Source: Acidovorax sp. FHTAMBA (GTDB lineage Bacteria; Pseudomonadota; Gammaproteobacteria; Burkholderiales; Burkholderiaceae_C). From it: a DNA stretch of 64,000 bases. The position numbers and the translations under genes were made by a program. The DNA lies in contig NZ_CP152407.1 in assembly GCF_038958875.1 (NCBI RefSeq), positions 1,123,501 to 1,187,500 on the forward strand, given 5' to 3'. The stretch's first letter is position 1; each line of letters starts with the position of its first letter. Under the pieces are notes generated by a model, which saw only the letters and a program-made list of their open reading frames with translations, had not been told where the DNA came from and did not search any database. Below are positions 45,872 through 53,805 of this stretch, one piece after another.

Positions 45872-46930
45872 ATGAATGTGAATTCCGCTACGTTTTCTGG
45901 CCAACGCGTGCTGATCGTTGGGGGCGCAGGCTTCGTGGGCAGTAATCTGACCCACGCAATCCTGCAACAAGATCCACGAGAAATCATTGTCGTGGACAAC
46001 CTGCTTTCATCAGAGGCAAGCAATATCCCAGCCGACCCTCGCGTGCGTTTCGTGTTTGGGTCGATCACCGATGATGAGATCCTGTCGGCGTTGCCTGACG
46101 ATCTCGACTATGCATTTCATCTGGCCTGCTATCACGGTAATCAGTCTTCCATTGCCAATCCATTTGCAGACCACGAAAACAATACGCTGACCAGCTTGAA
46201 ACTGTTTCAGCGGTTGTCTGCCATCAAAGCGCTGAAGAAGGTGGTTTACGCGGCCGCCGCTTGTGCGGTAGCGGAAAAGACTTATGACGTCGCTTCTGCC
46301 ACGACGGAAGATCAACCTGTTACGCTCTACCATGACAGCCCCTATTCGATCTCAAAGATCATTGGTGAGTTGTATGGAAACTATTTTTTCCAGAGAGCAA
46401 ACTTGCCATTCGTTAAAGCTCGATTTTCAAATGTGTATGGGCCAAGAGAAATCTTGGGCGCTGGTCAATGGCGCGGCACCGCTCATACCGTATGGCGCAA
46501 TGTAACCCCCACGTTTGTTTGGCGGTCGTTGCAGCAAGAGGCACTGCCTTTGGACAATGGCGGCAACGCTAGTCGTGACTTTATCTTCGTGGAAGACATG
46601 GCGCGCGGATTGATGGCATGCGCGCTGAACGGACAGAAGGGTGAAATTTATAACCTGGCTACCGGTCGTGAAACCACGATTCTCGAACTAGCTACTTGGA
46701 TCAATGAATTCACAGGCAACAAAACACCTCTTGATCTGCGACCTGCCAGAGATTGGGATCGATCCGGTAAACGTTTTGCCTCAACGGACAAAGCCCGCGA
46801 ACAATTGGGTTTCGAAGCCCAAGTGGACATACGAGAAGGTCTTCGCCGCACGGTCGAATGGACGCAAAACAATGCCGAAATGATCGAGCGTTGCATGGCG
46901 AAGCACCAAAAGATGTTGAGCCAACACTGA
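45872..46930 (+). CDS. Extended SDR nucleotide-sugar epimerase/dehydratase (third of four)
   Basis: Encodes 352 residues. NAD motif VGGAGFVGSNL (residues 17-27), DNLLSSEASN, and the catalytic pair YSISK near residue 162. The stretch that usually carries the catalytic Ser/Thr reads YAAAACAVAEKTY and has no Ser there, so proton transfer or the reaction type may differ from a standard epimerase. ARFSNVYGPREILGAGQWRG and DNGGNASRDFIFVEDMARG are substrate-side motifs of UDP-glucose-epimerase-like SDRs. One base separates it from the next gene, so it is probably made with it. Confidence 0.85.
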   Translation: MNVNSATFSGQRVLIVGGAGFVGSNLTHAILQQDPREIIVVDNLLSSEASNIPADPRVRFVFGSITDDEILSALPDDLDYAFHLACYHGNQSSIANPFADHENNTLTSLKLFQRLSAIKALKKVVYAAAACAVAEKTYDVASATTEDQPVTLYHDSPYSISKIIGELYGNYFFQRANLPFVKARFSNVYGPREILGAGQWRGTAHTVWRNVTPTFVWRSLQQEALPLDNGGNASRDFIFVEDMARGLMACALNGQKGEIYNLATGRETTILELATWINEFTGNKTPLDLRPARDWDRSGKRFASTDKAREQLGFEAQVDIREGLRRTVEWTQNNAEMIERCMAKHQKMLSQH

Positions 46931-46931
46931 C

Positions 46932-47894
46932 ATGTCATTGCCAATACAAGGCCACTCTTTCCTGGTGATTGGTGGCGCGGGCTTTATAGGTTCTCATCTG
47001 GTAGAGCAGTTGCTTAGCGCCGGGGCTGCGCACGTCAGGATCTATGACAACCTGTCCAGGGGGCGCCTTTCGAATCTTGGTGAAGCTTTGAATGATCCTC
47101 GTTGTGAAATATTCCCCAGTGGAGGGGATATTTTGCATCGGGATACTTTAAATGCTGCAATGCGTGGCATTGATGGGGTATTTCATTTGGCGGCATTATG
47201 GCTGTTGCACTGTAATGAATATCCACGTTCTGCGTTTGAAGTCAATGTCGGTGGCACCATGAATGTTGCCGAAGCCTGCATTTCGAATGGAATTCGCCGG
47301 CTGGTTTATTCTTCTTCAGCGTCGGTTTATGGGGATGCGGTCTTTGAACCGATGGATGAAAGTCATCCGTTTAATTGCGAAGAATTCTACGGCGCAACTA
47401 AAGTGTGTGGTGAGTATCTTCTGAAGGCTTTATATCGCCGTCCTGCCAGCCGCGATAAAAACTTGAGTTATGTGGGGCTCAGGTATATGAACGTATATGG
47501 GCCGCGCCAAGATGATAAGGGTGCCTATATCGGCGTGGTTACACGGATGATTAATTCTCTAAAAAAGGGTGAGGCGCCTGTTATTCATGGTGACGGCTCT
47601 CAAGCTTACGATTTTGTGGATGTGCGTGATTGCGCGCGCGCTAATATTCTCGCTATGCAAGCTGAGGCTGGGATGCGCTGTTATAACGTCGGGACCGGCA
47701 TCAAGACCAGCATTAAAGAGTTGAATGTTATGCTGCATGGTATCTTCCCCGATGCCCCACCTGCGATTTTTCAAAATGTAAACCGCCCATTCGTTAAAAA
47801 TCGAATTGGATCCACTGATAAAGCTAAGCAAGACCTAAATTTCCAAGCATTGATTCCCTTGGATCGGGGATTAATCAACCTTTGCCAGCTTTGA
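46932..47894 (+). CDS. Extended SDR nucleotide-sugar epimerase/dehydratase (fourth of four)
   Basis: Encodes 320 residues. IGGAGFIGSHLVEQLLSAGA (residues 13-32), the Ser-rich active site VYSSSASVYGDAVFEPMDES near 124 and the catalytic YGATK near 153 are standard, unlike the third SDR. MNVYGPRQDDKGAYIGVVTR and GDGSQAYDFVDVRD fit UDP-glucose/UDP-HexNAcA 4-epimerases (WbpP/WbmH-like). It would isomerise a uronic acid or HexNAc precursor between gluco and galacto forms. The 3' half is AT-rich, where the AT-rich block (about 46.9-53.5 kb) begins. Confidence 0.85.
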   Translation: MSLPIQGHSFLVIGGAGFIGSHLVEQLLSAGAAHVRIYDNLSRGRLSNLGEALNDPRCEIFPSGGDILHRDTLNAAMRGIDGVFHLAALWLLHCNEYPRSAFEVNVGGTMNVAEACISNGIRRLVYSSSASVYGDAVFEPMDESHPFNCEEFYGATKVCGEYLLKALYRRPASRDKNLSYVGLRYMNVYGPRQDDKGAYIGVVTRMINSLKKGEAPVIHGDGSQAYDFVDVRDCARANILAMQAEAGMRCYNVGTGIKTSIKELNVMLHGIFPDAPPAIFQNVNRPFVKNRIGSTDKAKQDLNFQALIPLDRGLINLCQL

Positions 47895-47934
47895 TTTGAA
47901 TGAATGGGATTCGTCCCAAGAAAATGAGGGGGGG

Positions 47935-50649
47935 ATGATGATTGAACAGCCTAGTTTTATATTTGACCAGCGAAAGAAAAATAAGAAAAAGTTTCTGTTG
48001 GTTTGTTATTATGATCCAGCAGGCATTTCTACGGTGCCTGAAATAATTGCATACGTTCAAAAGCTATCTATCTTTCCGGTTGTTGTAGCCAATATATTTG
48101 AGTGCAGGGATCCAGCGGGCATTAATTCTCTTCCTCCAAATATTAATTTGTCCGAGTTTGCTGGAATTATTATTCATAATTCCATTTCTTATGATGTGGG
48201 AAATTTGCGCGTATTGGACGCCAGATTGTCAATAAAGCTCAAAGACTTTAACGGCTTAAAAATATTATTAAAGCAGGACGAAAATCATAAATTTCGTGAA
48301 CTTGCAGAATACGTGGGGCAGACAAGGTTTGACCTGATTCTGACATGTCTACCATCCTCAGAAATTGAAAAGATTTATCCTAAGGACGTTGTTGGAGAAG
48401 TTAAATTTCAACGAATGTTCACTGGTTATGTGACGCCAACTTTGCGGGCTATCGATGCGAAACCTCTCAACCGGCGGGAAATAACTATAGGGTATCGGGG
48501 CTCAATTCAACCACTCTCGTTCGGAAGATTGGCATATGAAAAGCGATCGATCGGAGAAAAAGTTATATGTAATTTGAATGAGGTTGCAGATATTCGATTG
48601 GATATTTCGAGCAAATGGGAAGATCGATTAGGAACTGATGCTTGGTTTGATTTTTTAGGAAATTGTAAGGCTACTTTAGGTGCTGAATCCGGGGCAAGTG
48701 TTTTTGATATAGATGGATCTCTGAAAAGTAAATGTGCTTTAGCAGAGGAGGCCCTAGGCGATTTTCGAGAAGACGCTCATTACGCGGAAAGTTATCTGAA
48801 ATATATTGTCGACCTTGAGGGGAAGGTAAACTACAATCAAATTTCACCTAGACATTTTGAGGCTGCTGCCACCAGAACACTTCAATTACTATACCCAGGT
48901 GAGTATTCCGGAATATTCTTGCCCGGAATCCATTATTTAGAATTGGCACGAGATCATTCTAATATATTAGAAGTTGTTTCGTTTCTGCAGAACGATGCTG
49001 CAGTTGTGGAAATTACGGAGCGAGCGCATAAAGATATTGTGATGAATCCGTCCTTCTGGATAGAAGGATTCGTTGCAATGCTAGATGAATGTATAGAGGA
49101 ATTGCTTTCAGTCGACTCTGATAGCTCTCAGCTATCAATATCTGAAAATGAGAAAAAGCAGGTGATGCTGCTTTGTAGCCATCCAGCTCAAATTGACCCT
49201 CGTATCGACTGGGTAGAGAAATATGCGCCTGATAACATGTTAATTCATGTTGTCGACATATTGAGGGATGGGGAATTAGACTTCTCAGTCGTTACTCACG
49301 AAGATGGATCCAAGAAGATATCAACTCCAAGGATCAAGTTCACATCTCAGTTGTTTTTAAAATGGCAACGGCTTCTATCAGGAAGCAGTGCAGGTGCTGA
49401 CGCGCTGTTTCAAATGTCGCGAATTGAAAAATTGGCTAGCTCTTCTGATTCTGAGCTTGCTAAGTTTATGGGTATGCCTGATGGTGCACAAAGACTTAAC
49501 GATTTCAGATGGTATTTGAGATTTGTATTAGAAATCAATACTGGTTTGTTAGAGTCGTGTTTGGCTACCAGCAACGTGCAATGTCTAATTGCTACAGACT
49601 TGGTAACATTGCCCGCTGCAGTGCTTTATGGCGCCATTGAAAATATTCCTGTTCACTATGATGCTCATGAATATTGGCCTGCTTCTGATACCAGACAATT
49701 TCAAAGTGAACAAGAGTTTTGGCTGGACTTGGAAAAGAACTTAATCAAGTACACCGCGGATCGTTCTACAGTTTCCCCAGGTTTAAAAAAAGTATTTGAA
49801 AAAAGTTACGGGTTGAATTTTCGTGTAGTCCCTAATTGCGAACCGTTAAAAAATTCTTCTGATCAGAAATTTCGGGAAAAGAGAGTCGGCAATGAGATTT
49901 GCAACTTCTTATTCCAAGGATCTTTTGCTCCACACAGAGGCTTAGAAGAGTTAATTAGTATTTGGGTAGAAACTGGCCCCAGCGCTCATTTGATTCTTCG
50001 TGGACCAGCTAACAGTTTCAAAACTGAGATGATTAATCTCGCAAAAAATACTGGGCTTTTTGAAAGTCGAATTTTTTTCCCGGATGCGGTTTCAGAAGAC
50101 CAACTGGTGGAGATGGCAAGTGCCGCTGATGTAGGAATTATTCCGTATAAAGCACACGGATATAACTATGCCCATTGCTGCCCAAATAAGCTTTCTCAAT
50201 ATATGGCGGCAGGAATTCCTATTTTGGCAAATAACACATCTTTTGTTGCGAGTGTTATTCGAGAGGCTAAATCGGGACTGGTTGTCGATTTTGCTAATAA
50301 AAAGTCTTTGTTGAAAGCAATTGCTGAATTTGGATCGAACGGTGTTGCTCGTCGGGAAATGGGGAACGCTGGAAAATTGTTTCACGAAAAAAAATACAAT
50401 TGGCAGAACGCTTCTGCTAATTTGTACGAGGCGCTTGACAATTTAATTCTGCAGCCGACAAAGCGAGTTGAAATTTTCACAGCTTCCCTAAGCGATTCAA
50501 TTGAAGAGTCGAATAGTGTGAAATGTGTTCAAGCTGTTGAGATATTGGAAAGAAAATTTTTACGCAGCTTAATGCCTTTCTGGTTGGCGTTGCCATCACG
50601 TGTTCGTGATCCAGTTGCTCCCATATTAAAAAGAATTTTAGGTATTTAG
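47935..50649 (+). CDS. Two-domain glycosyltransferase: unassigned N-terminal domain plus GT4-like C-terminal domain
   Basis: Encodes 904 residues from the ATG at 47935, with GAGGGGGGG directly before it; the ATG three bases later is equally possible. An in-frame TTG at 47896 would add 13 residues. The N-terminal domain (about residues 20-395) is homologous to the whole stand-alone protein at 52541-53800. Shared blocks are ITIGYRG, FLGNCKATLGAESGASVFDI and NQISPRHFEAAATRTLQLLY. Those resemble the acceptor/donor-end motifs of CgeB-like GT-B proteins. The C-terminal domain (about 420-850) has FQGSFAPHRGLEELI and CCPNKLSQYMAAGIPILANN, standard GT4 motifs. AT-rich codon use. A bifunctional chain-elongating enzyme is the likely role. 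Confidence 0.8.
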   Translation: MMIEQPSFIFDQRKKNKKKFLLVCYYDPAGISTVPEIIAYVQKLSIFPVVVANIFECRDPAGINSLPPNINLSEFAGIIIHNSISYDVGNLRVLDARLSIKLKDFNGLKILLKQDENHKFRELAEYVGQTRFDLILTCLPSSEIEKIYPKDVVGEVKFQRMFTGYVTPTLRAIDAKPLNRREITIGYRGSIQPLSFGRLAYEKRSIGEKVICNLNEVADIRLDISSKWEDRLGTDAWFDFLGNCKATLGAESGASVFDIDGSLKSKCALAEEALGDFREDAHYAESYLKYIVDLEGKVNYNQISPRHFEAAATRTLQLLYPGEYSGIFLPGIHYLELARDHSNILEVVSFLQNDAAVVEITERAHKDIVMNPSFWIEGFVAMLDECIEELLSVDSDSSQLSISENEKKQVMLLCSHPAQIDPRIDWVEKYAPDNMLIHVVDILRDGELDFSVVTHEDGSKKISTPRIKFTSQLFLKWQRLLSGSSAGADALFQMSRIEKLASSSDSELAKFMGMPDGAQRLNDFRWYLRFVLEINTGLLESCLATSNVQCLIATDLVTLPAAVLYGAIENIPVHYDAHEYWPASDTRQFQSEQEFWLDLEKNLIKYTADRSTVSPGLKKVFEKSYGLNFRVVPNCEPLKNSSDQKFREKRVGNEICNFLFQGSFAPHRGLEELISIWVETGPSAHLILRGPANSFKTEMINLAKNTGLFESRIFFPDAVSEDQLVEMASAADVGIIPYKAHGYNYAHCCPNKLSQYMAAGIPILANNTSFVASVIREAKSGLVVDFANKKSLLKAIAEFGSNGVARREMGNAGKLFHEKKYNWQNASANLYEALDNLILQPTKRVEIFTASLSDSIEESNSVKCVQAVEILERKFLRSLMPFWLALPSRVRDPVAPILKRILGI

Positions 50650-50651
50650 CT

Positions 50652-52544
50652 ATGTGTGGAATTTTTGGCGTCTTGCAAAAGCAGGCTTCTACTAGTCAAC
50701 TGATTTCGGACGTGGAAATAGGGCTAGAGAGAATTAGACATCGCGGACCTGACGGAAGTGGAGTCTGGGCTTCAACGTCTGGACAGGCAGGTTTAGGACA
50801 TGTCCGTCTCTCTATCATTGATGTTGAAGCGGGTGCTCAACCGATGCATAGTAGAGATGGGCGCTTTACCATAGTATTCAACGGCGAGATATACAACTAT
50901 ATAGAACTCCGCGAAGAACTTGGAAAAGATTGCTTTTCAACGCATTCTGATACTGAAGTTATTCTGGAGGCATATAGAAAATGGGGCATAGCATGTACCA
51001 CTCGTCTGCGCGGCATGTTTGCTTTCGCAATTTGGGATGCGAAAGATAAACAATTATTTATAGCTCGGGATCGTTTTGGTATAAAGCCGTTATATTGGAC
51101 TCAACAAGGCGAGAAGTTCTTCTTTGCTTCTGAGGCAAAAGCTTTATTGCCTTTTATTTCACGTCGAGAATTATCTTCTTCTGCGATATCTGACTATTTC
51201 ACATTTCAATTTTGTTTGGGTGAAAAGACTTTAATATCTGGCGTATATCAAGTGCCGGCTGCTCATGCGGCTATATTGGCTCCCGGTCTTCCTCCTGTAT
51301 TCGAAAGGTACTGGGAAGTACACTACGAGATCGATTATGACCATACGGCTAAATGGTTTGAAGCCAAGCTGCGAGATTTACTCGAGGACTCCGTAAAAAT
51401 TCATCTAAGAGCTGATGTTGAAATTGGGAGTTATGTTAGTGGTGGAGTTGACTCAAGTTTACTGGCGGCGATGGCCAGGAAATTCAGTTCCCAAAAGAAT
51501 TTTTCAGCATTTAATGGTCGTTTCCTTGAAGGCAGTCGATTTGATGAGTCAGAGTATGCTAATGAACTAGCTGCTGAGCAAAATATGCAATTGCATATTG
51601 CTGATATTGGGGAAATGGATTTTGTCAAAAATATTTCCAGCGTGATATGGCATTTGGATCAACCTGTCGCCGGTCCCGGGGCATTTCCTCAATACATGGT
51701 TTCGAAAAAGGTGTCGGAACATGTAAAGGTGGTGCTGGGCGGTCAAGGAGGGGATGAGATTTTTGGTGGCTATGCTCGATATCTTATTGCTTATTTTGAG
51801 CAATGCATTAAGGGCGCTATCGAAGGTACTTTGCACGATGGGAATTTTGTCGTTACCTATGAATCGATAATTCCTAGTCTGCAAACATTGCGGCAGTATC
51901 AGCCAATGATGCAGGAATTTTTGGCTGAAGGTCTTTTCGGCGAACGGGATGCTCGATACTGGCGACTGGTCAATCGCTCAAATACCTTTGGTTCGATATT
52001 GTGTCCAGGGGTGATTGATCACACTGCTACTTACTCTGAATTTCAGCAGATATTTAAGGGGGAAAATGTCGGAAGTGGTTCATATTTCGATGCGATGACA
52101 CACTTCGACTTTAAAACTTTATTGCCAGCGCTACTGCAAGTCGAGGACCGTATGAGTATGGCGCATGGTGTTGAAGCACGCGTTCCATTCTTGGACCATC
52201 CATTGGTTGAGTTTGCTGCGACCATCCCTGCAGATGTTAAATTTCGCGATGGGGAGCTGAAGCGCCTGCTGAAATCTGTTTTCTCTGACTTACTTCCGTT
52301 AAGGATAAAAAATCGTAAAGATAAAATGGGATTTCCTGTTCCATTGAATCTATGGCTTTCTAAAGATGGACTAGCACGCGAGTACATCGGTGATGTGTTG
52401 GGGAGCGCTCGTGCGCGCCAGCGTTCGTATCTAAACGATGGATTCACTGTTGACCAGGTTCTAAACTCTCAATCTGTTTATGGGCGAAATTTGTGGGCGT
52501 TGCTAAGCTTGGAGCTTTGGCAAAATCAATTCATTGACGCATGA
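50652..52544 (+). CDS. Asparagine-synthase-like glutamine amidotransferase (first of two)
   Basis: Encodes 630 residues. MCGIFGV gives the N-terminal catalytic Cys of class II glutaminases after Met removal; FNGEIYNYIELREEL near 76 and DRFGIKPLYWTQ near 137 follow. The synthetase domain has the PP-loop SGGVDSSLLAAMAR near 258 and GGQGGDEIFGGYARY near 361. In O-antigen loci such proteins (P. aeruginosa WbpS, Francisella WbtH as known examples) amidate uronic acids to uronamides rather than making asparagine. It starts 2 bases after the two-domain glycosyltransferase. It overlaps the next gene by 4 bases, so it belongs to the same operon. AT-rich. Confidence 0.9.
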   Translation: MCGIFGVLQKQASTSQLISDVEIGLERIRHRGPDGSGVWASTSGQAGLGHVRLSIIDVEAGAQPMHSRDGRFTIVFNGEIYNYIELREELGKDCFSTHSDTEVILEAYRKWGIACTTRLRGMFAFAIWDAKDKQLFIARDRFGIKPLYWTQQGEKFFFASEAKALLPFISRRELSSSAISDYFTFQFCLGEKTLISGVYQVPAAHAAILAPGLPPVFERYWEVHYEIDYDHTAKWFEAKLRDLLEDSVKIHLRADVEIGSYVSGGVDSSLLAAMARKFSSQKNFSAFNGRFLEGSRFDESEYANELAAEQNMQLHIADIGEMDFVKNISSVIWHLDQPVAGPGAFPQYMVSKKVSEHVKVVLGGQGGDEIFGGYARYLIAYFEQCIKGAIEGTLHDGNFVVTYESIIPSLQTLRQYQPMMQEFLAEGLFGERDARYWRLVNRSNTFGSILCPGVIDHTATYSEFQQIFKGENVGSGSYFDAMTHFDFKTLLPALLQVEDRMSMAHGVEARVPFLDHPLVEFAATIPADVKFRDGELKRLLKSVFSDLLPLRIKNRKDKMGFPVPLNLWLSKDGLAREYIGDVLGSARARQRSYLNDGFTVDQVLNSQSVYGRNLWALLSLELWQNQFIDA

Positions 52545-53800
52545 ATGTTCTGATCCTTTACGACCACTTCGAAACCTATACCAATACGGTTTTTGACCAT
52601 CTTTGCGCGTTTAAAAAACACTCTAAAAACAATCATTTATATATGCACGCCGGGTTGCCCGATGTGCAATTTGATTTTGCAGTTTTCGATGTAATTTTAA
52701 TTCATTACAGTGCGAGAGTGGCTTTTGGGCATATCTCAGGTGTACTAAGGTCGAAAATTTCCAAGCATTCAGGGCGAAAAATATTATTTGTTCAAGATGA
52801 ATATGATCTGACATCTAATGTTTGGGGCGCTATTGATGAGTTAGGCGTTTCAACAGTTTTTACTTGCGTCCCTACCTTACACAGGGAAGATATTTACCCA
52901 TCCGCACGCTTTCCCAATGTTCGCTTTGTGAGTACTTTGACTGGTTATTGTCCTGAATCAATTCAAGAAGCCTTTTTACCTCCCTCCGCAGTAAATCGTC
53001 CTATTTCTATTGGGTATAGAGGGCGAGCATTGCCATATTTTTACGGTGATCTTGGTCAAGAAAAGCTGGAAATTGCAAAGGGTATGCAGCTTGCCTGCAA
53101 ACAACGCGGTATTTCTTGCGACATCGAATGGGATGAGGAAAAGCGTATCTATGGAAGTGATTGGCCTCGTTTTCTCATGGACTGCAAAGCCACGCTGGGT
53201 ACTGAAAGCGGCGCCAATCGATTTGATTTTGACGGTAGCCTGCGTAAGGCGGTTAACGGGGCTCTCGCTGAACATCCGGAACTGAGTTACGCGGAATTCA
53301 AGCGGCGAATGGGGTGGGCGGATGAGCAACCCATCATGAATCAAATTTCTCCCCGTTTTTTTGAAGCAATCACTTACCGCACGGCGTTGATTCTCTTCGA
53401 AGGAAGATATTCCGGGATATTGCAACCATGGGTCCATTACATCCCTTTGCGCAAAGATTTTTCCAATGTTGACGACGTAATAGCTGCTGTGTCCGATGAT
53501 TCTTTGCTGGACCGCTTGACCGCCCAGGCCTATCTTGATGTTGTTCAGTCCGGCCGTTACACCTATCAAAAGTTCATCGCGGAGTACGATGCGTTGATCG
53601 AGTCATGCCAACCTGCTCTTAAGCGCAGCCTTTTGCCTATTGAGGTGCCAATTGAAATCACCGAACACCCTGTGCGTAAATCCCGGCTGCCGCCGGCGCC
53701 TGGGCCGTTGCTGGCGATATGGCATTCGATTCCGTGGGCCCTTCGCCGTCCTTTCAATGACGGTGTCAATCGGCTATGGGCAAAGCTGCATTCAAAATAA
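52541..53800 (+). CDS. Glycosyltransferase-like protein, stand-alone form of the unassigned domain
   Basis: Encodes 419 residues with no membrane segment. It aligns along its length with the N-terminal part of the 904-residue protein. Shared blocks: TGYCPESIQEAF, ISIGYRGRALPYFYGDLGQE, WPRFLMDCKATLGTESGANR, FDFDGSLRKAVN, NQISPRFFEAITYRTALILF, GRYSGILQPWVHYIPLRKDF. The C-terminal FEAIT..ALILFEGRYSG layout recalls CgeB-like GT-B enzymes, with the Glu in FEA a candidate nucleotide-sugar ligand. ATGA overlap with the first amidotransferase and a 5-base gap to the second. I cannot name its donor or acceptor. Confidence 0.7.
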   Translation: MNVLILYDHFETYTNTVFDHLCAFKKHSKNNHLYMHAGLPDVQFDFAVFDVILIHYSARVAFGHISGVLRSKISKHSGRKILFVQDEYDLTSNVWGAIDELGVSTVFTCVPTLHREDIYPSARFPNVRFVSTLTGYCPESIQEAFLPPSAVNRPISIGYRGRALPYFYGDLGQEKLEIAKGMQLACKQRGISCDIEWDEEKRIYGSDWPRFLMDCKATLGTESGANRFDFDGSLRKAVNGALAEHPELSYAEFKRRMGWADEQPIMNQISPRFFEAITYRTALILFEGRYSGILQPWVHYIPLRKDFSNVDDVIAAVSDDSLLDRLTAQAYLDVVQSGRYTYQKFIAEYDALIESCQPALKRSLLPIEVPIEITEHPVRKSRLPPAPGPLLAIWHSIPWALRRPFNDGVNRLWAKLHSK

Positions 53801-53805
53801 TTTGT

